A DNA stretch of 64,000 bases from Aquilaria yunnanensis (GCA_039654915.1 CM077594.1:87124893-87188892), one strand, 5' to 3'. Positions 49,153 through 59,602 are shown, numbered from the stretch's first letter. The notes: generated by a model from the letters alone, not told the origin. A program made the numbers and translations.

Positions 49153-49199
49153 AAGGCATTGAAGCCATTACTGGACATAAATCAGTGGAAGATGAGAGC

Positions 49200-49310
49200 C
49201 ACGGTCATGATTCCTGTACATATAAGCTGTCATTTGTCTTTTCTTTTGACAATAATGTACTTGCTTCTGTAAGTGTAATTAACGCATTATCCCTTTCATC
49301 ACTATAAATA
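49200..49310 (+). promoter_or_regulatory. Promoter-like module upstream of paralogue 3
   Basis: GTCATGATTCCTGTACATA near 49205, then TTTTCTTTTGACAATAATG, TAAGTGTAATTAACGC and a TATAAATA box at 49303-49310, 59 bp before the ATG at 49369. Confidence 0.65.
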
Positions 49311-49368
49311 TGTGTTAGTTATTTTCGTTTCCTACAATCACTAATTTCTTTCTTTGCCTCCTTCATCA

Positions 49369-49917
49369 ATGGAGTCTTCTCTTTCCGCCTTACGAAAGTA
49401 TTTTCCTTCCTTCCCAATAAATGTTCTTAAAAAGATTTATCAAGCTAGATGTGAACGATTCAGAGTATTTATGCACAAAGGCATCCCTGATAATGTGCGG
49501 TGGCTAATTGAAGCTAAGGTTCGTTCAGCTGGTGAAGTTCCCGAAGCGTTCTTTCCCCGTATGCCCGGCTTTGGTAAAAGCGCTTATGCCAAAAAAAGAA
49601 GAGCAAAGAGGCTAGGCGTTTGTCATAATTGTGGATGGTGGATTTGCGGCAATAAATGTCGTTCTCCAGGAATGATCACCAGAAATCGTAATGATAGAAT
49701 AAAATTCATCAAGAATGGCTTGCGTAAGGAATCTCTGGAAGATATTCGAGAGGTTCTTGAAGCGCATTCTTGCGGAATAGTGCAATTTGAGGTTGTTGGA
49801 TTATGGATAATTTTCCAAAAAGAACGAGATCGTTATAGTCTTGGGAATCTGACTTTAAACGACCCAGTTTGCCAGTTTGTGAGAAAACTGGATGGGATGC
49901 AAATCACCGATTCATAG
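49369..49917 (+). CDS. Cys4 basic protein, paralogue 3 (182 aa)
   Basis: Starts MESSLSALRKYFPSFPINVL; I chose this ATG because it aligns with the starts of paralogues 1 and 2. It has the same length as paralogue 2, with GFGKSAYAKKRRAKRL before the finger CHNCGWWICGNKC. All four cysteines are kept, but the residue after the second Cys is G-W instead of G-R. It then has ITRNRNDRIKFIKNGL and NDPVCQFVRKLDGMQ. The frame is fully open, and differences from paralogue 2 are mostly conservative substitutions, which hints at protein-level constraint after duplication. Intron-free, with its own TATA module. Function unproven; nucleic-acid binding is inferred from the basic patch plus Cys4 finger. Confidence 0.75.
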   Translation: MESSLSALRKYFPSFPINVLKKIYQARCERFRVFMHKGIPDNVRWLIEAKVRSAGEVPEAFFPRMPGFGKSAYAKKRRAKRLGVCHNCGWWICGNKCRSPGMITRNRNDRIKFIKNGLRKESLEDIREVLEAHSCGIVQFEVVGLWIIFQKERDRYSLGNLTLNDPVCQFVRKLDGMQITDS

Positions 49918-49964
49918 AAAGCATTGAAGCCATTACTGGACGCAAAGCCAGTGAAAGACGAGGA

Positions 49965-50345
49965 TCAAAGTCACGATTACTGTACGTGCTAGCCGTCGCT
50001 TTTGGAAATTTTCCTCCCCTTTTGGTAATAATGTATCCACTCCTGACGTGAACCAAAGTCACGATTACTGTACGTGCTAGCTGTCGCTTTTGAAATCTTC
50101 CTCCCCTTTCGGCGATAATGTATCCACTCCTGACATGAGCCATAGTCACGATACTGTACATGCTAGCTGCCACTTTTTAAAATTTTCCTTCTCTTCCAAC
50201 AATCACGTACCTATTCCTGACGTAAGCTACAGTAGTGACTACTGTACATGCTAGCAGCTATTTTGAAAATTTTCCTCCTCTTTTAACGATAGTGTACCCA
50301 TACCTGACCAGAGTCATACTCGTGACTACTGTGAATAGCTGGCAA
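49965..50345 (+). promoter_or_regulatory. Five tandem ~88-bp promoter-like repeats upstream of LOG
   Basis: The block TCACGATTACTGTACGTGCT and variants recur at about 49971, 50059, 50146, 50235 and 50322. Each is followed by a TTTTGAAA or TTTTCCTCC segment, and most copies continue with an ATAATGTATCCACTCCTGAC segment. Several spacers hold TGACG (CCTGACGTGA, CCTGACGTAAG), the core of as-1-type activator sites. One copy of the same block stands before each of paralogues 2 and 3. Confidence 0.7.
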
Positions 50346-50394
50346 TAATGTATCCATTCTTGAAAATAAAATTATTGCCTTATCTCTTCATCTC

Positions 50395-50402
50395 TATAAA
50401 TA
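50395..50402 (+). promoter_or_regulatory. TATA box of the LOG-type gene
   Basis: TATAAATA in the context CATCTC-TATAAATA, nearly the same as CATCGC-TATAAAT and CATCAC-TATAAATA before paralogues 2 and 3. It lies 40 nt before the ATG at 50435. Confidence 0.6.
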
Positions 50403-50434
50403 TATCCTCTTTTCTCACAAGGGTAAGGATAGGA

Positions 50435-51063
50435 ATGGAGAAAACCCCAACTCGTAAATCCCGAAGTATTTGTGTATTTTCTGGGGCTTTTCCTGGAAAA
50501 GATGAAGAGTATTTAAAAGCAGCCAACCATTTGGGTAGAGTATTAGCTGAGCGAAAAATACATTTAGTTATGGAGGAGGTAGTGTCGGATTAATGGGAGG
50601 TGTAGCATCAGCAGCATCTCTAGGAGGAAGTCAAGTTTTGGGCATTATCCCTGGACCTCTGAAATTTATTTCTGGGGGCACGATTGGAGAAGAATTAGTG
50701 GTTAAAAATTTGCAAGAGCGTGTGTTACAAATGCTTTTAAATGCTGATGCTTTTATCGCTCTACCAGGTGGTTTTGGCACATTGGGAGAAGTCTTTCAAA
50801 TTGCTTCCATGGCCCAACTTAATTTGCATAAGAAACCCATTGGGCTTTTAAATGTTAACAATTTCTTTACAGGTCTGATAGCTTTTATGGATTATGCTAT
50901 GCAGAAGAATTTCATATCAAGAGTGGCACGGCGAATCATAATATCCGCAACAACTGCTGAAGAATTGCTAGATAAAATACAAGCTTTTGTTCCTGAACCA
51001 GATCCAGCAATGATTCAGATAGACTGGACACGACAGTCTTTCCCGACCAGTTCACTCCCATAA
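50435..51063 (+). pseudogene. LOG: LOG-type cytokinin riboside 5'-monophosphate phosphoribohydrolase, intronless, one frameshift
   Basis: LOG enzymes release active cytokinin bases from their nucleotides. The first frame (ATG 50435) reads SICVFSGAFPGKDEEYLKAA and RKIHLV. The frame then shifts by one base at about 50569, inside the conserved YGGGSVGLMG motif, and continues to 51063. The second frame has ADAFIALPGGFGTLGE (catalytic PGGxGTxxE at 50764-50790), LHKKPIGLLNV, and AEELLDKIQAF near the end. Total length would be about 209 codons, close to plant LOGs. Plant LOG genes normally contain several introns; this copy has none, so it probably came from a spliced transcript (or less likely from a microbe). 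The missing base makes it a pseudogene unless a sequencing error or frameshifting restores it. Upstream TGACG-containing repeats and TATA box suggest it was once expressed. Confidence 0.88.
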
Positions 51064-51604
51064 TGGTCATCTACTCACCCTGTTGAAGTATTGTGGAAGA
51101 AAGAAACGATCTGATCCGTTTTTCTTGTCCTTTAGTTTTATTATCAGCATTTTCTTTCGCGTTTCAGTTTTTCTTTTCAGGGAATTTCTTTTTTTATAAT
51201 ATAGCTTCGTCCATGCTGATATTAAAATCATAGGACAACGCCTTTAGGATAGAATGGCTGAGTAAAGAGTAATTTTTATTACTCTTGAAACGCATCCTAT
51301 TAGGTCTACTAGGCACAACATTTTGGGGTAGTTAAGCTTTAACCTTATTCGGATGACATATCTCACAAGGGAATCTATATTTACTGAAGAAAATATTAGA
51401 TGAACCTTGAATATTGATTCCAAACATCCGTTCCCTTTACATAATTTGTCAGTGTTATTGTCATCATCAAGATTCACTCGTTTTATCGAAGCCTAATTCT
51501 TTGCGCTCGCCTATTATGAAAATTCACACTTTCGAAGAAAATTATTCCAATTTCAATTGCTTTCATATAAATTTCGCTCGAGGTCCTAAGGAAAGCTCCT
51601 TAGC
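51064..51604 (+). other. Spacer between LOG and minisatellite
   Basis: No gene is recognisable. The first 130 bp are T-rich and could hold a 3' end region of the LOG transcript. Confidence 0.4.
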
Positions 51605-53470
51605 CTCAAAATCAATTTTCATCATCGGGGTTTTAAGGATGGAACCTTTGCCTAGAAAATAATCAATTTTCATCATCGGGGTTTTAAGGATGGAACCTTT
51701 GCCTCGAAAAGAATCAATTTTCATCATCGGGGTTTTAAGGATGGAACCTTTGCCTCGAAAAGAATCAATTTTCATCATCGGGGTTTTAAGGATGGAACCT
51801 TTGCCTCGAAAATAATCAATTTTCATCATCGGGGTTTTAAGGATGGAACCTTTGCCTCGAAAATAATCAATTTTCATCATCGGGGTTTTAAGGATGGAAC
51901 CTTTGCCTCGAAAACAATCAATTTTCATCATCGGGGTTTTAAGGATGGAACCTTTGCCTCGAAAACAATCAATTTTCATCATCGGGGTTTTAAGGATGGA
52001 ACCTTTGCCTCGAAAATAATCAATTTTCATCATCGGGGTTTTAAGGATGGAACCTTTGCCTCGAAAACAATCAATTTTCATCATCGGGGTTTTAAGGATG
52101 GAACCTTTGCCTCGAAAACAATCAATTTTCATCATCGGGGTTTTAAGGATGGAACCTTTGCCTCGAAAACAATCAATTTTCATCATCGGGGTTTTAAGGA
52201 TGGAACCTTTGCCTCGAAAACAATCAATTTTCATCATCGGGGTTTTAAGGATGGAACCTTTGCCTCGAAAACAATCAATTTTCATCATCGGGGTTTTAAG
52301 GATGGAACCTTTGCCTCGAAAACAATCAATTTTCATCATCGGGGTTTTAAGGATGGAACCTTTGCCTCGAAAAGAATCAATTTTCATCGCCGGGGTTTTA
52401 AGGATGGAACCTTTGCCTCGAAAACAATCAATTTTCATCAATCCGAGGTTTTAAGGATGGAACCTTTGCCTCGAGATCAATCAATCAATCCGAGGTTTTA
52501 AGGATAGAACCTTTGCCTCGAGATCAATCAATCAATCCGAGGTTTTAAGGATGGAACCTTTGCCTCAAAATCAATCAATCAATCCGAGGTTTTAAGGATG
52601 GAACCTTTGCCTCGAGATCAATCAATTCGAGGTTTTAAGGATGGAACCTTTACCTCGACATCAATCAATCAATCCGAGGTTTTAAGGATGGAACCTTTGT
52701 CTCGACATCAATCAATCAATTCGAGGCTTTAAGGATGGAACCTTTACCTCGACATCAATCAATCAATCCGAGGTTTTAAGGATGGAACCTTTGCCTCGAA
52801 ATCAACCAATCAATCTGAGGTTTTAAGGATGAAACCTTTACCTCGAAATCAATCAATTAATCCGAGGTTTTAAGGATGGAACCTTTGCCTCGAGATCAAT
52901 CAATCAATCCGAGGTTTTAAGGATGGAACCTTTGCCTCGAGATCAATCAATCAATCCGAGGTTTTAAGGATGGAACCTTTGCCTCGAAATCAATCAATCA
53001 ATCCGAGGTTTTAAGGATGGAACCTTTGCCTCGAGATCAATCAATCAATTCGAGGTTTTAAGGATGGAACCTTTACCTCGACATCAATCAATCAATCCGA
53101 GGTTTTAAGGATGAAACCTTTGCCTCGAAATCAATCAATTAAACCGAGGTTTTAAGGATGGAACCTTTGCCTCGAGATCAATCAATCAATTCGAGGTTTT
53201 AAGGATGGAACCTTTACCTCGAAATCAACCAATCAATCTAAGGTTTTAAGGATGGAACCTTTGCCTCGAAATCAATCAATCAATCTGAGGTTTTAAGGAT
53301 GAAATCTTTACCTCGAGATCAATCAATCAATTCAAGGTTTTAAGGATGGAACCTTTGCCTCGAAATCAATCAATCAATTCGAGGTTTTAAGGATGGAACC
53401 TTTGCTTCGAAATCAATCAATCAATCCGAGGTTTTAAGGATGGAACCTTTGCCTCAGAAACAATCAATTT
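51605..53470. repeat. Minisatellite: ~16 units of 51 bp, then ~21 units of 48 bp
   Basis: The first block repeats a 51-bp unit holding CATCGGGGTTTTAAGGATGG and AACCTTTGCCTCGAAAA almost without change. Because 51 is 17 codons, long repetitive frames are open on both strands (about 292 codons minus, 135 plus); these are artefacts of periodicity. From 52441 the unit is 48 bp with an ATCAATCAATC linker and more variation. Each unit contains CGAGG, AAGG, then CCTT and CCTCG in hairpin order. The array stops about 165 bp before the 3' LTR. Confidence 0.95.
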
Positions 53471-53620
53471 TCCTTCAACGATAGGAGAGCTCCTATCGCC
53501 GGGGTTCTAAGGAGAGTTCCTTAACCTCACGATTTAGGCGGCGAAAAGGTTTTCAATGCCTAGCTAAGCCGGACGAAATTTGGTAACGACTTTGCATACA
53601 TCATGTCTCATGAAGCATGC

Positions 53621-53633
53621 AAAGGGGGGCAGC
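53621..53633 (+). other. Polypurine tract of the nested element
   Basis: AAAGGGGGGCAGC lies directly before the 3' LTR start at 53634, where plus-strand DNA synthesis would begin. Confidence 0.85.
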
Positions 53634-56148
53634 TGTTGACACCTAATTTCGTCCGACCATAAAAAATTTTAAAAGAAATTAAATAAAAAAATTTATTATT
53701 TTTATTATTATTATTATTACTAAAAATTTTAATTAGTTTAAAATACATTTTTTTTGTGAAGATTTGATTTAAAATGATATATGTGTGTATTTGAAAGAAA
53801 AAAAGAAAACTCCAAAAAAAGGGCAAAATTTAAAAGTTTGAGGTAAAAATGACAACATTAAGAAGTTTCGGGAAAAATTGACAAATTCTGAAAGTTCTAG
53901 GAGCATTTGGTAGTTTGTCACATAAAATTTTGGGCCTGCCGACGTTCTGGCGCAAATTGACAGAAAACGACAAAATTGTCAAAATCAGAAGCTTCAGGAA
54001 CTTATCCAGAGGCTGAGAGAAGTAAAGGACTAAAATTGTCATTTTACCAATTTTAAAGATAAGTTTGAAATTTTTTATTAATTTATCCATCAACAGTTCA
54101 GCCAAACTTCCTCTATAAATAGCCCCCCAAATTTTGTGATGAACACACAAAAAAATAGACAGAAAGCTTAGAGCTCCGTTTTAGAAAAAATAAAAATTAC
54201 AGACTTAGTCCCTGGCCCTCTTTCCTTTTCCCAGAAAGTCCCAAAAGTTTCTATTCTGACGTATAGACTATCTTCTTCCTCCGTTTTTTTTCTGTTTCTT
54301 CCTTCTCCTTCGCTGCCCGTCGCTCCACGCCGTCCCGCCGCCGCTCATCGCTCCCCCACGCTGCCGTCGCGCCGTCCCCACCTGCCCCTGGCCGCGCTGC
54401 CGCCCCGCCGCCAGCTGCCTCTCCTTCCCCCCCTGCGCGCGCGTCTGTTTCTCACGTTCCCAGCAAAATTCAAAATTAAAACTAAAGGGTACAACCCTTG
54501 TTTTGTCCTCTATTTTTTTTATTTCTTTCACTTTGGTCACTAACCTTTTATTTTGTTCTTGCAGAATTAATTCCTAACTATTTTAATTTTTACTTGTTTT
54601 ACTTATTTGTTATTATTACTAACCCTTTTTTTTTTGTTATTAACTTACTAACAACTAACTTTTAATATTATTATTGTTACTAACCTTTTAATTTTTGCAT
54701 TATTACTAACTTTTATAATTGTTGTTAACAATTAATTAACTTTTTATTATTTTTGTTAATTAATTAATTAACTTGGCTAACTTTTATTGTTGTTAATTAA
54801 TTAATTTAATTAACTTGGCTAACTTTTATTGTTGTTAATTAATTAATTTAATTAACTTGACTAACTTTTTATTATTGTTGTTAATTAATTAATTTAATTA
54901 ACTTGACTAACTTTTTATTATTGTTGTTAATCAATTAATTTAATTAACTTGACTAACTTTTTATTATTATTGTTAATCAATTAATTTAATTAAACTTGGC
55001 TAATTTTTATTATTGTTGTTAATTAATTTAATTAACTTTGCTAACCTTTATTATTATTTATTTTTAAAGTGGATGGCCAAAAAGCCCCACTTTATTATTA
55101 TTAATTTTCCCTTATATAATTTTTTTTAATTTAATTCACCTTTACCCTTACTTAAATAAATAAATGAAAATTAAAAGAAGATTATTTTTTAAGCCTAATA
55201 AAAATAATTTTTTAAAAAGCCAATTATTTTTATTTTTCTTTTATAAATTGAATAATTATTTAAATAATAAATAACTTTCACTAAAAAAAAACTAAAAGAA
55301 AGATAAGAAAAAGATAAGAAAGATAAGAAAAAGATAAAAAAAGAAAAGAAAGAAAGAAAAGAAAGAAAAGAAAAAGAAAAGATAAAAAAAGAAAAGAAAG
55401 AAAGAAAAGAAAGAAAAGAAAAAGAAAAGAAAAGAAAAGAAAGAAAAGAAAGGAAAAATAAAACTAAAAGAAAGATAAAATCAAAAAGAAAGAAAAGAAA
55501 GAAAGAAAAGAAAGAAAAGAAAAGAAAGTGTAAAGAATAAAAAATAAATTTTTTAGATTATTAATAAATCTAAAAACAAAAGACTTACAAATTAGTAATA
55601 ATAAATTCCATAAAAATAATAATTATATAACTAACAATTAATTAAAGTAATTTCCATATCCGGATGATCCAGCAGGATCTACGGTTTGGAAAATATCAAA
55701 CTTTTTAAAATAAATAAATTAAATAAATACAAAGATAAAAATCCATGTTTACAATATGGATTAAATTATTTAAAAGTTCACCAAATTCCGTGTCCAAATG
55801 ACTCGGCAGAGTCCATGGTTCGGAATCAAAAATCTTCCGTGTCCAAATGACTCGGCAGAGTCCATGGTTCGGAAGTATAAAATTTCATACAAATTAATTA
55901 ATTTAAAAATCCACATTTCGACTAATCCAGTTAAAATTTCTAATTTTGAAAATTAACTGAGAATTATTTAAAAGCAAAGCAAAACAAAATTAAAATCAAC
56001 TAAGGTGCCAATTTTTGGGCGTTTTAACAAAGTTGTTTTAACGTAACCGTACTCCCGATCCCCGAACTCTCGCAGACCAATTTTAAGGTGACCAATCGAC
56101 CTAAGAAAACTGATTGGTGGCGACTCCCGAAAACCCGACGTTGCCACA
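53634..56148 (+). repeat. Nested element 3' LTR (2515 bp)
   Basis: Same length as the 5' LTR with a constant offset of 13,764 bp at every landmark checked. It ends GTTGCCACA and is followed by the target duplication CCATG at 56149-56153. Confidence 0.95.
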
Positions 56149-58310
56149 CCATGCTTTATGGAAAAGATACAATAACTTTAGATGAAGTCTGTTCCAGTTT
56201 ATTGTCAAGAGATAGGATGGACACTTCAAAGCGTGAGGAAAGCGGAGAAGGCTTGTATTCAAGAGGCAGATCAGTTGAAAGAAAGAATGATAAAGGATCA
56301 TCTTCAAGGTCCAAGTCAAAACATCGGAATCTTTATTGCAACTATTGTAAGAAGAAAGGTCACATTAAGGATGATTGTCACAAATTAAAGAAGAAGAATC
56401 AAAATGCTGGAAATGGAGACAAGAACAAGCAAAGGCCACCAGATGAGGCTAGTATTGCCACCAATGAAGATGATTTTGCTTTAGTTGCTGAAAACTCATC
56501 TATAAACAGCACAGAAGCTCATATAACTGCACAAGCAGAAAGTAGCAGGAGTGGCGAATGGACCATGGATTCTGCTTGCTCATTCCATTTGACTCCCCAT
56601 AAGGATTGGTTTTACACATATGAACCGGTCAATCGAGGAGTAGTCATGATGGGGAATGACAATGCATGTAGAATTGCAGGCATCGGTGACATCAAAATTC
56701 GAATGCATGATGGGATAGTGAGAACACTATCAAATGTTCGCCATGTCCCTGATATGAGAAGAAATTTAATTTCTTTGAGTACATTGGAAGAAAATGGTTG
56801 TTCCTTTATTGGCAGGGATGGTTCGCTGAAAATCGTCAAAGGATCATTGGTAGTCATGAAAGGCCAGCGGAAAGGAAAGCTCTACATTTTGGATGGCAAG
56901 ACCGTGGAAGGCCAATCTGCAGTTGCTGAATCATCTATGTCTGATGAGGAGGTGACAAAATTGTGGCACATGAGGCTAGGCCATATGAGTGAAAGAGGCA
57001 TTTCTGAGCTGAGCAAAAGAGGACTACTCGGAGAACAAAAGGTCAGTAAGTTAGATTTCTGCGAACATTGCTTATTTGGAAAGCAAAAGAGAATCTCTTT
57101 TACTACTCCTGCAAAACATAACACTAAAGGAACTCTTGATTATATTCATGCTGATGTTTGGGGACCGTCTCGTGAGGCATCTCTTGGTGGAGCTCGTTAC
57201 ATGGTTACCTTCATTGATGATTTTTCAAGGAAGGTTTGGGCATATTTCTTGAAGCATAAGAATGAAGCCTTTGTCGCATTTAAGCAGTGGAAGACTCTGA
57301 TCGAGAAGCAGACCGGGAAGCAGGTGAAACGGCTAAGGACAGATAATGGTTTGGAATTCTGTTCGGGAGAATTCAAACAATACTGCAAGGATCAAGGTAT
57401 TGTTCGCCATCTGACCGTTCCAGGGACTCCACAACAAAATGGTGTAGCAGAACGGATGAACAGAACCTTGTTGGAAAAGGCAAGATGCATGCTTTCAAAC
57501 TCTAGATTGGGGAAGAAATTTTGGGCAGAGGCAGTCTCTACAGCTTGTTTTCTGGTAAACAGATCTCCTCATACTTTTATTGGTTTAAAGACACCTGAAG
57601 AAGTTTGGTCGAGCAGTCCGGCTAACTATAATGATCTTAAGATATTTGGATGTCCTGCTTATGCATATGTGAATGAAGGGAAGTTAGATCCTAGATCGAT
57701 TAAATGTGTCTTTCTAGGATACACTACAGGAGTTAAAGGGTATAAATTATGGAATCCTCATACTTCCAAAGTTTTCACAGCCAGGAATGTTATGTTTGAC
57801 GAGACATCCATGTTGCATCAAAAGGAGGAGTTGACTGTCGCTGATCCAAGCATTGAGAAGGAAAAGATTGGAAGCAAGGTGGAGCTCCAAATACATCCTG
57901 AAAGTCATGATCAGGATGTCAAGGATACACAAGTTGAGGTGGAGCAACAAGCCTCAACTGATGACATTCAGCCTTCTCATTCTATTGCTATCAATCGTCC
58001 CCGTCGTAGCAATCAAGGTATGCCTCGAAAGAGGTTAATTGAGGAAGCAGACTTTGTTGGGTTTGCTTTTGCAGCTGCTGAAGAGACAGAGAGTTGTTTT
58101 GAACCTGCAAATTATAAAGATGCAACTAACTGTCCAGATTCTTCTAAGTGGGTTGTAGCTATGCAAGAAGAGATGGAATCGCTTCAAAAGAATGACACTT
58201 GGACACTAGCTAAACTACCCAAAGGTAAAAGAACTGTCAAGTGCAAGTGGGTGTTCAAGAAGAAAGAAGGAATTCCCGGAGTTGAAGAACCAAGCTTTTC
58301 TGCATGGTGA
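56149..58310 (+). pseudogene. Copia gag C-terminus, protease, integrase and start of RT
   Basis: Resumes the Copia reading frame at the right target duplication. Zinc knuckle CNYCKKKGHIKDDC at 56337-56378. The protease active-site segment WTMDSACSFHLT is near 56560. The GAG-pre-integrase HH-CC pattern (WHMRLGH at about 56963, CEHC at about 57061) is followed by the integrase core, with catalytic D in HADVWG (about 57150), D in RTDNG (about 57337) and E in GVAERMN (about 57445). The RT then starts ([29 protein letters not shown]) but ends at 58310 because of a deletion and frameshift near 58282-58300. The frame between 56088 and 56148 is LTR and not part of the protein. Confidence 0.93.
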
Positions 58311-59502
58311 TTTAAAGGAAGAAATCTACATGGAGCAACCTGAAGGTTTTAAGGTCGAGGGGAAGGAGGACCATGTCTGCAAACTCCAGAAGTCATTATA
58401 TGGCCTCAAACAATCACCTCGACAATGGTATAAATGCTTTGATATGTTTGCTTTGAATCTTGGTTTCAGGAGAAGCAGTTATGATTCATGTGTCTACATG
58501 AGACCGGTTGGAGATGGTTCATTCACATATTTACTGCTTTATGTGGATGACATGCTTATCGCAGCAAAGAGCAAGTCAGAAATTGCCAAGATTAAGGCGC
58601 AATTAAGTGCAGAATTTGATATGAAGGATTTAGGTGCAGCAAAACGCATCCTAGGCATGGAGATCAGGCGTGATCGTAAGGCTAGGAAGCTTTATCTTTC
58701 ACAGGAGGGTTATGTACGCAAAGTTCTGGAGAGGTTTGACATGAGCAAAGCCAAATCAGTTTCTACACCTCTTGCTGCACACTTCAAGTTATCATCGCAT
58801 CAATGTCCGACAACAAATGAAGAAATTAAGAAGATGGAGAAAATACCATATGCAAGTGCTGTTGGGAGCATTATGTATGCAATGGTTTGCACGCGTCCCG
58901 ACTTAGCACATGCAGTTAGCGTTGTGAGCCGTTACATGGCTAATCCAGGACAAGAGCATTGGCAAGCAGTAAAATGGATATTAAGGTATCTAAAAGGTAC
59001 AACTACGGCTTATCTTGAGTTTGGCGGTTCTAAAGCTGGATTGATTGGATATGTGGATTCTGACTACGCGGGTAATCTTGACACTCGACGATCCACATCA
59101 GGTTACATTTTTACATTCGGTGGTTGTGCTGTGAGCTGGAAGGCTTGCCTACAAGCAACAGTTGCTCTTTCAACTGCAGAAGCAGAGTATATGGCAATCA
59201 CTGAAGCAATGAAGGAAGCAATTTGGCTTAGAAATATTTATACAGAGCTTACTCAAGATGATCGCAGACTGAAGATATATTGTGATAGCCAAAGTGCTAT
59301 TTTCTTGACAAAAGATAGCATGTTCCATGAGCGTACTAAACATATTGGGGTCAAATATCACTTTGTTCGTGAAATTGTTGATAAAGGTGATATTGTGATC
59401 ATGAAGGTTAGTACGCTGGATAATGCTGCTGATATGATGACGAAGACTCTTCCTGGATCTAAGTTCAAACATTGTTTGGACTTAGTAAATCTTATTTGTT
59501 GA
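58282..59502 (+). pseudogene. Copia reverse transcriptase (N-terminally deleted) and RNase H
   Basis: Continues in another frame with [32 protein letters not shown], and the polymerase box YVDDM at 58540-58554. RNase H follows, with [29 protein letters not shown] and [11 protein letters not shown], i.e. the expected acidic residues. Compared with intact Copia RTs, about 60-70 codons between KWVFKKKEG and AFLHGDL are absent. That interval normally holds the first catalytic aspartate, so RT would be inactive even without the frameshift. No ATG stands at its start; it is a broken continuation, not a separate gene. It stops about 110 bp before the 3' LTR. Confidence 0.93.
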
Positions 59503-59602
59503 TTATCACTTATTTGGAGGTGGCTGTGAAGATCAGAGAAGAAGGTTACAGATCAATTTGGTATGAAGGTGGAGTTTTGTTCATGTACAACAAAATTGAT
59601 GC

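Larger units (their letters stand above)
39870..56148 (+). mobile_element. Nested 16.3-kb Ty3/Gypsy-type non-autonomous retrotransposon carrying host/virus-like genes
   Basis: LTRs of exactly 2515 bp (39870-42384 and 53634-56148) start TGTTGACACC and end GTTGCCACA, with target duplication CCATG on both sides (39865-39869 and 56149-56153). Primer site and polypurine tract are in place. The 11.2-kb interior holds, in order, a leader with 59-bp repeats, a gag with its core deleted, three blocks of tandem repeats, three tandem Cys4-protein genes, a LOG-type gene, and a 1.85-kb minisatellite. No protease, reverse transcriptase, RNase H or integrase could be found, so it must rely on enzymes from another element. 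The gag C-terminal motif and the primer site suggest the Tat/Ogre side of Ty3/Gypsy (inference). The LTRs look identical, meaning very recent movement. Confidence 0.95.

Noticed and set aside
51563..52454. 292-codon minus and 135-codon plus frames made of 17-residue repeats
   Set aside because: The unit is 51 bp, so any open unit stays open when repeated. Both strands are open and there is no recognisable domain.
51605..53470. CRISPR-like array
   Set aside because: Units are directly adjacent with no unique spacers, and the context is a plant retrotransposon.
56088..56148. Apparent N-terminal extension of the Copia polyprotein
   Set aside because: These codons are the last 61 bp of the nested element's 3' LTR, read through by chance.
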